A stretch of 64,000 nucleotides of DNA, from assembly GCA_021234155.1 (NCBI GenBank), contig JAJEKV010000561.1, positions 83,437-147,436 on the forward strand. The letters are read 5' to 3'. This document shows, piece by piece, positions 44,572 to 57,264 of this stretch (within the stretch, counting starts at the first letter, position 1; every line of letters begins with the position of its first letter). The position numbers and the translations under genes were made by a program. The stretch comes from Isoetes taiwanensis. Its lineage: Eukaryota; Streptophyta; Lycopodiopsida; Isoetales; Isoetaceae. The notes under the pieces were generated by a model that saw nothing but the letters and a program-made list of their open reading frames with translations, searched no databases and was not told where the DNA came from.

Positions 44572-47500
44572 TGATGCTGTCCTCAGCATCAAGATTATTC
44601 TTGCTGTGGGCAATACATCGTACATTGGAAGGAAGTCCCCCCTCCTTAAAGAGATAGCGTGAGATTATAGGTCACACAGACTTTGTCATGTTCAAAGTGA
44701 TTAAGTTTGAAATGACTTGTAATGTGCAATTTATAACTCTGGGATAGAAGGTAGAGGTATAGATTAGACCTGATCATTGCCTCGGACTGTCAGAAGTGAA
44801 CAGTCAAGGTGTGTGGAAGTCTGATTGTTTTCAGAGTATAGCTAATTTTGAATTCATTCTTTCTATACACACGTGTAATTGATTATGTATTATGGATGGT
44901 GCATGACACAAGCAACTTCTATTTGTTCTTATATTATGATCACGGAGTTATTAAGCTCGTATTTGTTTAGTAGAAAGTGATTCTAATGATATTAACTACT
45001 GTGTATATGTATTATATTCTCTCCGTAAACTTTACAATCCATTTAATTACAGCCGGTAGCTAATTTAATTTTGTATCGAATTTTGTTTTCCTATTTTGTT
45101 ATAGTTTTGACAACTCATAAGGTCCTATCCTCAATTATTTGATATGCCCCTCACATTTAGACTTACCCTTTACTATAATTATATGTATTGTATCGACACT
45201 TTTACCCTATACTCTAATATGAACTCTGGGGCACACGTTCTTCATCAACTACTATTCATAACCTTCTAAGATAATCTAAGTCTCGTTATTCTCTCAGAAG
45301 TTTGTGTAAGACATACATAATTATCTCCTTTTATTAGCTCACTCTATTCTAGTCTATCTTAACCATAGGTTATATTCACGTCGATGCATGCTTTGAATTA
45401 CTTATTCATATTATTATTATTTTAAGTAAATTTGTCACACACGGACACTCTTATATTTACGGTACATCTCACGGATACATTTGACATAAGCGGTACCGCC
45501 CGGGTCATTTGCGGCGGATTGCTATGGCCGTGCAATCGTCCGGTATCACAGAAGGCCAGTTGTGACTATGGTGTCCACGGCGGAAGCATCAAAACCATGC
45601 CTGGTGCTTCTTGAGGCTATTATATAATGGTGGTTAAGCAGGTCCTGGGCTCTTACTTGAAGTAGAAGTGCTAAACGTTGGGCATAGTGAGTGTTAAGGT
45701 ATCCCTATATTAGATGGATACTCGAGAAAATTTGTGTGACGATGTTTGGTATCTGATTGAAACACTGGACCTAATAATTACGAAGATTGATTTATTATGC
45801 GGCATATATATTGGCATACACCATAGAAGGAGACTGGGTATAGCACCATATATCCGAGGGAGAAGTGGTTTATGATTATCTACTATAGAGCACGTTAAGG
45901 AGGTACTATACTAAGGTGGAAACTGGATTATAAGTACCCAGCTCATGAAAAGGAGATCACTTTAGAAGTGTAGGTTTTGACAATGGTGGTGAAGGTAGAG
46001 AATGTCGGGCCGACACTTTATAGCTATTGCTACTTGAATCGAGGTATGATTCGCGGAGCGGTGGAAGTAATGTTGTATGAGGATATCGATCCATAAACTA
46101 TATGGATTATAAAATTACATATACAACGTGTGTTTCGTAAGGAGGTTGATGTTCCTGAGGTGTGCAATAAGAATGCAAGCGGGTGCATGAATAAAATGGC
46201 GACATAGTCGGGTTGGATACGCTCAATGGCGTTGGTCAAATGCATGACCATTACGAAGGTTATACATTAAGGAAATGGACACATCGATGTCTGCTGGGAA
46301 CATGGAGATTAGAATAACAGGCCCGGAGAATAGTGGAACGTAGTTTCCACATAAGGTCAAGAGAAGGCGACAATTGGGAGGAACGGCACAAGCATCGAAA
46401 AGGCGCAAGGTATGTTGGACCTTTGGTGAAGCCGACCTATGAAGGAAAGTTGACCTTCAACTAATGATACATTAGGAAGGCAAGTAATGTACCCAATACG
46501 ACAAGTGGGAGACAAGAGGTGCTTGAAAGTTGTTGTAAACAACGTTTCAAATATAGAGAGTTTGGAATGACACGTTGAATATACCTAAGTCTAGAGTATG
46601 AACAAGGTAGGCCCAATGAACATCTCGACCATGAGAATGTGTTCGGACTTGGTATCGTGTGTGTATCTTAAGAAGTAGCTCAGCGTGGGAGGACAATTTA
46701 ATAGTAAAACATAACTAGAAGAAGATAGGATATATATACTAGAACTTTTTAGTTCACATTCCATATGAATCTTGAAGTAATGAAGATAAGAATTCCTATA
46801 CTAGACATTAAGTATGTCCACTAGGAACTTAGGGTGGTATTTGCCCACTGTGGAATTTATGACTAGAGGCGTGAGGGCCGAAGGCAACCTAAGGCTAGAG
46901 AGTCTAGAAGGTGTGGTGTGGAAACCACAACATATATAGCACAAGCTAAGCGAGTTGAGGAAATACAAATTGGGAAGGATGAACATAGCTAGGTGGCTAT
47001 GTTAACGAATTACATATGAGTCTAGACTTGGGGTTGGTGCACACATGTTACTATATCATATAATAACAACGTAGCGGTCTTGGATGTTGGAAGGACTTGG
47101 TAGTATCAAATACTACACTCACGAGGATATCAAGGATGTCGATTGTGACATCAGATGTATATCATATTGGAAGATGGTAGAATACTGCATTACAAGGCTG
47201 GTGGCATGTTACGTGACAATGTTCTGAAGAAGAAGCATAATGATATGCTTATATCACGAAGATATTGGGTTAAGGTATGGTCCACCAGAGATATGTACTC
47301 AAGCTATTACTAAGGGAGATGAGAAGAGTTTAAATCAATGAGAATAGCTAGAGTAAGTCTAGCATATACGGTGACGTCACATTGAAGAACATCCCGAGGA
47401 TGGTTGGAACGGTATTGGAATAACTGATAATGAGAGGTTAACTACTCAAAAGGTTCAGATATGAATGAATTACTTCAACGTTATAAAGCTGGGAGCATTT

Positions 47501-48189
47501 ATTTGATTTTGGGAATAAAAAGATGTATCAAATCGTGTCCCCTTGATAGAAGAGAAGAAGGAGTCCAGAGCGACTTTGGTGATTACATCTTTAGGGATAA
47601 CCGAGAAGAGGGCAATCGATAGAAATTCCATGTCTAGATAAAATCAAGGCCGAGAGGTATAGCTCGGAAGGGGTGAGATTATATAGACCAGTAGTCCATA
47701 TATCCTAAGAGTTACCCTACTTTCGGGAAACAATTGTAGGATGGAAGTAGAGGCTGGAGGATCCGTTGCCTTGCGGCATAGACCCGTTAGAGATTATGAC
47801 TTTGAAACCCTTAAGAGGGTAATGAATTGGACAATCATATGGCGGTTACTAACGAAGATGGAAACATTGGGTTTTCCTATTAGAAGACCAGGAGGTTTTA
47901 GTGCCTCCGCTTCATTATGAGGGAGCCAAAGACGACAACATTCAAAGGGATCAAAAGTTGAGGTTGACATGCTAACTTCAGAAAAATAGGTTAGGTGTGA
48001 CAAAACATGGCGAAAGCATAAAATTAACCGGAAGGAACCTTTAGAAAAGGCCTTGGGCGGTGGTAGAAACCTTTGGAACTATGGCATAATCCCATGGGAA
48101 AATTATAGTTTATGTACGGGGTTAAAGTACCATAAGTTTAAATTCATCCCTTTTAGGTCAACCCCTTAGGTTAAGATACTCCATGGTGG
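44572..48189. other. LTR element interior, no gene recognised
   Basis: No gag or pol motif was found on either strand. Open frames are short. The hairpin ATGCTGTCCTCAGCAT lies at 44,574-44,589 beside the polypurine tract. Confidence 0.55.
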
Positions 48190-48300
48190 CGTACCTTTAT
48201 TGGGTGACGTGTCAGCTTATTTATACATATACCGTATAAATACATGGAACGTCACATTCTCCCCCTCTTAGAAATAATGCTGTCCTCAGCATTGGGGTTA
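48190..48300 (-). mobile_element. Second LTR end with polypurine tract inside the element
   Basis: GTGACGTGTCAGC, a TATTTATAC-like box, CGTATAAATACATGGAACGTC and then TTCTCCCCCTC repeat the arrangement at 44,500-44,571, with the LTR boundary at 48,256. The same hairpin ATGCTGTCCTCAGCAT follows at 48,277-48,292. A related element, or a duplicated 3' end, must be embedded here. Its other LTR end was not found. Confidence 0.65.
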
Positions 48301-50869
48301 GTTAAACAAATGACGGTTAATCGAAAACTGCAATAGAAGGAAGTATACCTAAAAAGGAAGGTAATTCCTTATTTCCAAAGGTAATAGCATGAAAGCTTAA
48401 AACATAGAAGAGTTTAAGCACCAAGGTGCATTTGACATACTTATCATAAGAAGGTTTAAGGACCGAAGTCCGATATCAAACATCACCGTAACAAAAAGGT
48501 AACAGATGTAGATAAGATAAAACTGGAAAATTCGGGCCATCAGCAACCCTCTATACATGGGCAGGTCACGTACTGCTTACTGGCCTGCACATGTGAGTTG
48601 GCCCCTGCCCATTTGGGAAGTAGGTGGTACAGCCACATCATAAGAACCACAAAGGTTACATTTCAGCTAAGTTAGAGCAGAGCTCTAGCATTGTGGGATA
48701 AACATGCTGGAGAGGTAATCTAAGTGGCGACACAAGGAGAGAAAGACGAGTGTATCCCAAAGTTACTGATGAAGGGTTAAGGTAGGATGTCGTAGTTGGC
48801 AGCTGAAATAAATGTCAACGGCCAATAGAATGAAGCTCAAGATGAGGGGGTTGAATAGTACAATAGTACAATTCCAGGATAGGTATCAAATAGGAGTTAC
48901 ATGCTAAAAGTTAAAATGTGTCTTGAATACACCTAAAACTAGCTTTCCCACATGATCCATAGCCGGATCAGACTGAGGTGACCAGCATGGGTTACATGGA
49001 GGTGTAAGTTAGGATATATAGGACCCGAACATGGATACAAGTCCGGGTTATCGCAAACAAAGGTAATTGTAGAAAGGCTCACAAAATAATAGGCAGGCAC
49101 CTTGATGACTCCAGGTAATTTCTGATTATCTGAAGGCTCACCCGCTCTTAGGCCATGACTATGGCTTGAGCAGTATGCCAAGTCATTGGGAATGCTACAA
49201 CAATGTGATAGCATCATGACGGAGAAATGTAATAATTAACATTTCCGGGATATACGACAATGTTAACTCATAACCCCCAATGATAGGTGGGTCAACAATA
49301 TATGGAACATATAATAGCGGCTCAAAAGCCACAAGACGATTAATGAATACGTAAAGGAGTAAATGGGTTGGTGACTCTACTGAATAAATATTGAAGAAGA
49401 GAAGGAAAAGGATCCTTATGAATGATATTTAGCAATCTGGATAGGAAGGTTATTTCCTAACATGAAGGGTAGTATTTGCTAACATGCAAAGGTATACTGC
49501 GGCTTGAAAGGCTGACAAGAGCTGAAAAACTCTTTAAAGATTTGGTGTATGGCTCAAGGAGGAAGACTTGCATGTCCTAGGACAACATGGTGAATTGAAT
49601 TCACCAGGGACATTTTTAATAAATAGATAGATAGGTAGACCGCATTTATGCGTCATGCCATATTGGCATCGTCCATGAGGACATATGCCGGACCAAAGAC
49701 TTGAACACAAGACCCTCGGGACAGGAGGAGGCATATCGTGAAAGGTCTTTGGGTGGTATGGTCCCCTTGGATCTTGGCGTAATCCATTGGAATATGTAAG
49801 TTCATTTTATGAACTTAATGGCGTTTAGGCACTAAAATAATAGTTGGAAAGACTTCGCCCAACTTAGCGATCTAGATAGCATAGAAGGGGTGATTAGTCA
49901 ACAATGGTTGGAGGCCATTGGAATGTCGGAGAACAAGTCCAAAAGAGGGTAGGCTGGGGTCAATTTTGACATGTGTAGTCTGAATAACTACTCATAGCCA
50001 TATAGGCGGTGAAGTTTGGTACAAAATGACACCAAGGTTTGTACCCAACACAAACTCATTACGTATTACGAGAGGATGTGTCATGATCTAGGGAAGTGGT
50101 CCATGAAAGGAACAAGACCAATGAGAAGGAATATTGAAGGGTGGTAGGATCAAAGGAATCCAAACCGATGGTCTAGAGGGGTCTTTGCATGGCAGTCCCT
50201 AGTCGGTTGGACGACAAAGAGATCCTTTCTCTGGGAACTGAGGCGAGTCAAGGTTTAGACACTAGAGAGAGGCAGCGTTAATTAGAATTATGTTTAAAAA
50301 ACATTACTTGTATAACATCGAATAAGGTCTAATAGAAAGCATATGAATGTAGTATGGATTGAATCATGGCAAGGCCGAAGAAATTGTGTTATCAAGGCAT
50401 CTACCAAAGGAAAAATATAATGAGGAACGTAGATAACCTGGACATTATTATCATTAAACTACGGAATATCCAAGGATATAACACATCTTTGCTATTCTAG
50501 AGAGTTGCCTGTCATTGTTAATTAAATTTCGAATTAGTCCCACCAAGTGATTTGATGTTATCATAACAAGTTGGCGGACTTGCTAGATTAGGTCGTTTCA
50601 TTTGGTCGGTCTATTCCTAGGGGGTACTAGCTTTTATATATGGTTACTTGATTATCGTTCGACTACGGAGAGAGGTCGACTCTCGTGGCTATGGCAAGCT
50701 GCTTACTCTGGCGGCTATGGCAAGAGAGCTTGCTCCGTGACTATGGCGAAAAACTTTACTCCGGTGGAGTTGTTGCCCCCACAACGTGGATCTATGGAAG
50801 GCAGTCTTTTAATTTAAATAGAAAACAGAGCCACTATAAATAAAATGAGAACTATTATATTCTTTGATA
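48301..50869. other. LTR element interior, no gene recognised
   Basis: No protein family recognised. Three imperfect GCTATGGCAA/GA phrases lie at 50,687-50,752. Confidence 0.5.
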
Positions 50870-51260
50870 GAGGAACTAAGCCCATTGGTAAAGGGGCTGA
50901 CTTGGTTGTAGGAGGTCAAGGGTTCAATCCCACAATATACCCCTTTCTTTTAAAAAGAGTTGTGGTCTAGAAATAAAACATTAGATATATATATAAGAAA
51001 GTTTATAAAACATAAATATCATATAAAAAGAAAGTTGGCTCATTGGTAAAGGTGTTGGCTTGGGTGCAGAAGCTCAGGGGTTCAATCCCAGAATGTACCT
51101 TTTGCTAAAAAGGATGTTTAACTAGGCAAAACAGATTATTAGATGTGTATAACAAAGGGATAGAACATATACAAATTACATCAATAGAGTTGGCAAAATG
51201 GAGAGACTGTTGGGTTATAAGTGGGAGGTCACGGGTTGAAATGGGGGGAAAAGAATTTTA
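50870..51260 (+). repeat. Three tandem tRNA-like units
   Basis: Units about 157 bp apart each carry an A-box-like phrase (CCCATTGGTAAAGGGG at 50,881; GGCTCATTGGTAAAGG at 51,037; TTGGCAAAATGGAGAG at 51,190). B-box-like phrases follow about 40 bp later (GGTTCAATCCC at 50,921-50,931 and 51,079-51,089; GGTTGAAATGG at 51,234). The first two are close to RNA polymerase III internal promoter consensus. The region between units is AT-rich. They may be SINE heads or tRNA pseudogenes. Confidence 0.6.
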
Positions 51261-51281
51261 ATTTTTTTTTTTTTTTTTAAA

Positions 51282-51461
51282 GGTGGCGGGCACCCCTACC
51301 TCGGCGTTACTCACGGCCGGGCCAGAGCGCCCGGGTACCCCCGCAGCCACTTAGGTTTTTTTTTTTTATTTATTTAAATTAGGGTGGCGGGCACCCCTAC
51401 CTCGATGTCGCCACCGTCGCCAAAGAACACCCGGGTACCCCCTGCCCGCCACTTAGGGTTA
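51282..51461. repeat. Direct duplication of about 75-80 bp
   Basis: GGTGGCGGGCACCCCTACCT through CCCGGGTACCCC to GCCACTTAGG occurs at 51,282-51,353 and again at about 51,383-51,458, separated by an A/T run. Confidence 0.85.
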
Positions 51462-51634
51462 GGGTTTCGCACCGGGTACACTCCTCTTAATCCCACTTAA
51501 ACCAAATTAAGTCAATCATGACGACATCTACTACACCACCCAAATCTCATACTACTCCAAAATCCTCACTCACTAGCTAACGATCTAACGAGTTTGACAT
51601 GGCGGTGCTATGATCACGGTCCACCAAAAATCAT

Positions 51635-51646
51635 GGCTCGATACCA
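51635..51646 (-). other. Primer-binding site
   Basis: On minus, TGGTATCGAGCC starts two bases after the LTR ends in CA. It resembles the site complementary to initiator-Met tRNA (TGGTATCAGAGC) with one base missing. Confidence 0.7.
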
Positions 51647-51648
51647 CC

Positions 51649-53346
51649 TGTGGCGGCTCCCTGAACATATACGACCCTCGGACGTATACATACGGGGACT
51701 TTCCCCTCCCATGGCGACCCACTCGCCAGGAGCAGGGCCCTCCGTCTATTTCGGGCCATCTATAATATGATGCCCGAAAGAAGGACACTGAAGGGGGTCA
51801 TTCGCCCACGCCTTCAATGGGGCTCCTACGTCGGGAAGCGTGAATACAAGGGTTAGCACGGCAGATAAATCACGTATAAATAACCACCACGAAGGGTGGC
51901 ATATCCATCCAAATACCAGCGGCAAAGAATATGCATCTAAACCTAAGAAAACACCCCAAACCCATGGTTCTACCCCCGGTTGGACTCTCAAAGAGGATCG
52001 GACGGCTAGGCCTCAAGAGATCAGTGGGGGAATCTTGACATGGCGTTGGCTGGCATAGAACATTGGCTAGGGTTGTCCACTCCATCCGCCCCTCCTTTGC
52101 ACACTTTGCGGATGGGTCAATTCACGCTATGGCATCGCTATAGCCTTAGGAGACGCAGGCTCGAGGCATCACCCCGGCCGAGCCTACTCCGGGGGGTTCA
52201 TGAAGTCCCGGTCCGATGAGGCAGGTCGAAGCGTCCCCTTCCGTAATCCAAGTGGCTCCATGGGCGAAGCTAGAGAATACGTGCGCATCAGCGACCCCGC
52301 ATCCGCACCCGACTTACCGCCCTAGATCTACTCAAAGTGCAAGGTGCCCCACGGGTCACACCTTCCCACCTGTGGAGTGTCGGACCCATACCCGCCCTCA
52401 CGTGGCCGGCTATCAGGTCTAGCTTCGCTATAGGAGTCCCGGGAGCCTTTTATGTTCGTGCAAGACCCCACCTCCACTTCACCACTTGTGTTCCTTGTGC
52501 GGTGCTAAGCCCGGTACCATAGCATCTATGACCGGTGGGCTCTTGTGCACTGCCGCAACTAATGGGATAATAGGGGCTCTATCTAGGAGCATACTACAAT
52601 ACATGGGCTCGAGAGGTCTCTACCCAAGTAATTCCCCATTTCAAGAGTAATACTATGCAAAGAACTATCAATCCATCCTTTAAGAGCAAGACCGAATCGA
52701 GAAATAAAGAGAACTCACCTTTGCAATCAAGGGTTAGTTCTTACAAGTAAAACACTGAGAGAGAACGGAAGAAGTACACACTACAAGTGCCCCAGGCGCT
52801 ACCTAGAATTCCCAAGCTATACTAGCCACCCACCGAGTTCTAACTTTGGACCCGTTGTCATTTGGTGCTTCCATCTTCCTTGGATTTGGTGCTCGGCCAG
52901 CTACAGTGCGTGCTTGGCAAAGGTGGCTTCGGCTTGGCACTCGGCTCCTCAAAGGTGGCTTCGGCTCCTCTTGGTCGATTTCTTTGAAGGGTGCACGGCT
53001 GCTGCTCCTCCTCCTCCATCTCCACTTGCTCCTAATTGGGATTGGGGCAAATGGGGTGCAAAACCCCAATTTGGGTCCCAAGTTAGTAACTCTCCCTTGC
53101 CCAATCGATTTGGGCGGTGTGTAACTCGGGGTTGGCTAATATTAACTAATTTGGTATTTTAGGCCCTTTTAATATTAGATTAAGCCCTAATTCGAATTAG
53201 GGTTTAAGGTTAGGTTTCCACCTTTATAATTTAATTATTAACATAGCTAATCTTAGCTTATGAATAATTAATGTACCATTAATTATTCATAGTGACGTGT
53301 CACGTATTTATACTTAAAAAGGCGTATAAATATGTGGAACATCACA
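51649..53346 (-). repeat. 5' LTR of the 10.5-kb element
   Basis: About 1.7 kb, beginning TGTGGCGGCTCC on plus beside the primer site and ending CATCACA, after which repeat R resumes. Its outermost base pairs (TG...CA) are better preserved than those of the partner at 42,841. Confidence 0.87.
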
Positions 53347-56300
53347 CAAGCTGGCACCCTTCCCCAAGTCAAACGAGGCCAGGACCTTGCAGGGCTCCCT
53401 CACAAGAGGGGAGAGTCCGGACCCCAAGAGGCAGGATCCAAAAAAGTTCCTGAGGCAGCCCTTCTTGGCAGCGCTCCCCCGGGGGGCCGCACACTAACGA
53501 CCACCCTGTCGTAGCCCGATTCCCCTATCCGACCGTTGGATCCTCTGTTCAGGGGCCCCTCTTCGGGAAGGGCCAAAAGATTCCAGATCGGTCCAGGAGA
53601 ACTTGTCAAACCGCGGAGCGTCCTGAGGTCGGCCTTGTAGAAACCGCAGTGTTTTGTCGTTCGGGCACCGGGGAGGCTCCGGAATGGGAAATCAACCTCG
53701 CGAAGTCATCCGTAATGGCAAAATTACCCTAGGGAGCAAGTTACAAGGTCGGTTTTGCAAAAGAAAGAAACACTCACGCCCTCCAGGGTGAAAGCATGCT
53801 ACGGTGTACCACTTTTGGAACCCTCAAAAGTACCTACACTGGGTACTTTTAAAACTGGTACTTTCTACTTTTTCTTTCCATTAAAATCAATCCAAAAATT
53901 TTGAGTTGAAGGTCAATAACATATCAATCTATAGTATTAGAGGATGACAATACTATTAGAGACTAAAAGGGATGAATAAACTCTCAAACCTATTGTTTAT
54001 TGAGATATTAATGCAAGTTCCCAGTACCCAGTGTTGGGTACTTTTCTGGGTAGTTTTGCACTCCCTAAAAAGAACTTTAGATGGTACACCCTAGCATGCT
54101 TTCACCCTCCACGACAGTATGTGGCATCCACATCCTAGGCCAATTGTCTACGAGTGTGGTGGACATGAGCTACTTTGGCGCTTCTTGGAGGTCGGGTGGT
54201 CTTCTGGCACGGAACTTGGTCCCCAGGGCAATGTACGAAAATAAATTCTGATTTTTTGCAAGCTGGATTCCTAATTCATCTCCAGCACACAGCCCAATTT
54301 TCGGAATTTTCGGAGAAGGTCTAGGTCAAAGGTTAGCATTAGAACGGTCGGGGCAGCCCGTTGCGGGGCAACCAAGCTGGCACCCTTCCCCAAGTCAAAC
54401 GAGGCCAGGACCTTGCAGGGCTCCCTCACAAGAGGGGAGAGTCCGGACCCCAAGAGGCAGGATCCAAAAAAGTTCCTGAGGCAGCCCTTCCTGGCAGCGC
54501 TCCCCCGGGGGGCCGCACACTAACGACCACCCTGTCGTAGCCCGATTCCCCTATCCGACCGTTGGATCCTCTGTTCAGGGGCCCCTCTTCGGGAAGGCCC
54601 AAAAGATTCCAGATCGGTCCGGGAGAACTTGTCAAACCGCGGAGCGTCCTGAGGTCGGCCTTGTAGAAACCGCAGTGTTTTGTCGTTCGGGCACCGGGGA
54701 GGCTCCGGAATGGGAAATCAACCTCGCGAAGTCATCTGTAATGGCGAAATTACCCTAGGGAGCAAGTTACAAGGTCGGTTTTGCAAAAGAAAGAAACACT
54801 CACGCCCTCCACGACAGTATGTGGCATCCACATCCTAGGCCAATTGTCTACGAGTGTGGTGGACATGAGCTACTTTGGCGCTTCTTGGAGGTCGGGTGGT
54901 CTTATGGCCACGGAACTTGGTCCCCAGGGCAATGTCAACGTTCTGAGTCCATTGGCAGAGCCAAATCGCAGTTCCGGAGAGGGGAGGTTGCCCGTCGGTC
55001 CCCAGGGCCTTGGGGAGAGGAAATTCGGGGCAAGCAGCTTCCGGGAGGATTTTAGGGTCCCCGTCAAGGCCAACACCCCCCACTCCACGCCAAGATACGG
55101 GCAAGAAGGTCCCCACGACCGACAAGGAGAGGGCCTCCAAACGTAAACCCCGTGGGTTGCCGTGTTCTAGAAGGGTTTATGTTTTGGGGGCTGAGTTTTG
55201 GTGCAAGGTTGTTGGGACGGGTCGGAGAAGTCGGCGCCGAGAATGCTAAAACAAGGGGAACCGACGAACGGAGTTTGGGTCTGCCCTCCTTTTGATGTGG
55301 CAATTAGAAGTGGGGGGCTTTGCAGTGTAAAGACATTCACAAATTGTCATTAATGCATCATGCGAAAATAAATTCTGTTTTTGCCATTTGGATTCCTAAT
55401 TCATCTCCTCGGACACAGCCCAATTTTTGAAGAAACACTCACGCCCTCCACTGACGGTATGTGGCATCCACATCCTAGGCCAATTGACTACGAGTGTGGT
55501 GGACATGAGCTACTTTTGGCGCTTCTTGGAGGTCGGGTGGTCTTCTCGGCACGGAACTTGGTCCCTGTGGCAATGTGCGAAAATAAATTCTGATTTTTTG
55601 CAAGCTGGATTCCTAATTCATCTCCAAAGCACATGACCCAATTTTCGAATTTTCTGGAGAAGGTCTAGGTCAAAGGTTAGCATTAGAGCGGTCGGGCAGC
55701 CGATTAGCGGGGCAACCAAGCGGGCACCCTTCCCCAAGTCAAACGTGGCCAGGGACGGAGGCTCCCTCACAAGAGGGGAGAGTCCGGACCCCAAGAGGCG
55801 AGGATCCAAAAAGTTCCCGAGGCAGCCCTTCCACGGCAGCGCTCCCAGGGGCCGCACACTAAACGACCACCACCGTCAGTAGCCCGATTCCCTATCCGGC
55901 CGTTGGATCCTCCGCTCGGGGGCCCCTCTTGGGAAGGCCCAAAAGATTCGTGATGGGTAAAGGAGAACTTGTCAAAGCCAGGGCGCCCCGAGGTCGGCCT
56001 TGTAGAAACCGCGGTGTTTTGTCTTTCGAACACCGGGAGGCTCGAATGGGAAATCAACCTCATGAAGTCATCCAGTAATGGCAAAATTACCCTAGGGGAG
56101 CAAGTTACAAGGTCGGTTTTGCAAAAAGAAAGAAACACTCACGCCCTCCGCGACGATTATGTGGCATCCACATCCTAGGCCAATTGTCTACGAGTGTGGT
56201 GGACATGAGCTACTTTGGCTTCTTGGAGGTCGAGATTGGTCTTATGGCCCGGAACTTGGTCCCGAGGGGCAATGTCAACGTTCAGGTCCATTGGCAGAGC

Positions 56301-57264
56301 CAAATGTAGATTCCGGAGAGGGAGGTTTCCGTCGGTCCCCATGGCCTTGGGGAGAGGCCGGGGGCAAGCGGCTTAGGGAGGATTTTTAGGGTCCCCCTTC
56401 ACGGCGTCAACACCCCCACTCCACGTCAAGACACGCCAAGGTCCCGACAGACCGACAAGGAGAGGCCTCCCAAACGTAAACCTGTGTGGGTTGCGGGTTC
56501 TAGAGCGGGCGGCGTTTTGGGGGCGATTTTGGTCGTGCGATTGGGGCGTGGTCGGAGAAGTCGCCCGGAACAGCGTCGGAGCAAGGGAACGGCGGAATGG
56601 AGTTTGGGCTTGTCCTCCTCTCGATGTGGCAATTAGAAGTGGGGGCTTTTGCGTGGCAAGACATTCACAAATTGTAATTCATCTCCAGCTACGACCCAAT
56701 TTTCGAATTTTGGGAGAAGGTCTAGGTCAAAGGTTAGCATTAGAGCGGTCGGGGCAGCCGATTGCTTGAGAACAACCAAGCTGGCACCTTCCCAAGTCAA
56801 ACGAGGCGGGACCTTGCGGGGCTCCCTCACAAGGGGAGAGTCCCAGGACCCCAAGAGGCGGATCAAAAAAAGTTCCCGAGGCAGCCCCCTTCTGGCGGCT
56901 CCCAGGGGGGCCGCGACACTAACGACCACCCCATCAAGTAGCCGGGATTCCCCTATCCGACCGTTGGATCCTGTTTCGGGGGCCCCTCTTGGGGAAGGCC
57001 AAAAGATTCCAGATCGGTCCGGGAGAACTTGTCAAACCGCGGGCGTCGGTGGCGGCCTTATAGAAACCCTTGAGAGCCCCTAAAGGTCCCCCCTAATCGA
57101 CAAGGAGAGGGCCTCCGAAACGTAAACCCTGTGGGTTGCCAGGTTCTAGAAGGGTTTATGTTTTGGGGGCTGAGTTTTGGTCTGTTGCAGTTGGGACGTG
57201 GTCGAGAAGCTGCAGCCGAGAACACGAAACAAGGGGAACTGACGGAACGGAGTTTGGGTCTGTC
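53347..57264 (+). repeat. Repeat R array, right block
   Basis: This continues the unit cut at 42,840. After the MITE, the unit to 54,234 is truncated at GGCAATG. 54,235-55,366 is a full unit (about 1.13 kb). 55,367-55,576 is internally deleted. 55,577-56,676 is full. 56,677-57,264 is partial. Deleted units join at GGCAATG to TACGAAAATAAA or TGCGAAAATAAA, twice. Frequent single-base losses in GC runs ruin every frame. Confidence 0.9.
53786..54108. mobile_element. 323-bp MITE with about 27-bp terminal inverted repeats
   Basis: It begins AGGGTGAAAGCATGCTAC and its reverse complement ends the element, with one mismatch in about 27 bp. It interrupts the R phrase ACTCACGCCCTCCACGACAG exactly, so the insertion boundary is clear. 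The target duplication is 2 to 6 bp; it cannot be fixed because CCCT belongs to both the repeat end and the target. A second, subterminal inverted block (GGTACTTTT and relatives) lies inside. No coding capacity. The transposase superfamily is unknown. Confidence 0.9.

Larger units (their letters stand above)
42841..53346 (-). mobile_element. 10.5-kb LTR retrotransposon remnant nested in repeat R
   Basis: LTRs 42,841-44,553 and 51,649-53,346 are collinear. On minus they begin TGTGATGTTCC and end GCCGCCACA in the better copy. A primer site (51,635-51,646) lies inside the right LTR and a polypurine tract (44,554-44,571) inside the left one, fixing the orientation as minus. R text resumes on both sides (GGGGCAACCAAAG and CAAGCTGGCACCC), with CAAG as the likely core of a 4-5-bp target duplication. 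The 7-kb interior shows no gag or pol that I can recognise, so it is non-autonomous or too eroded. The superfamily is undetermined. Confidence 0.82.
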
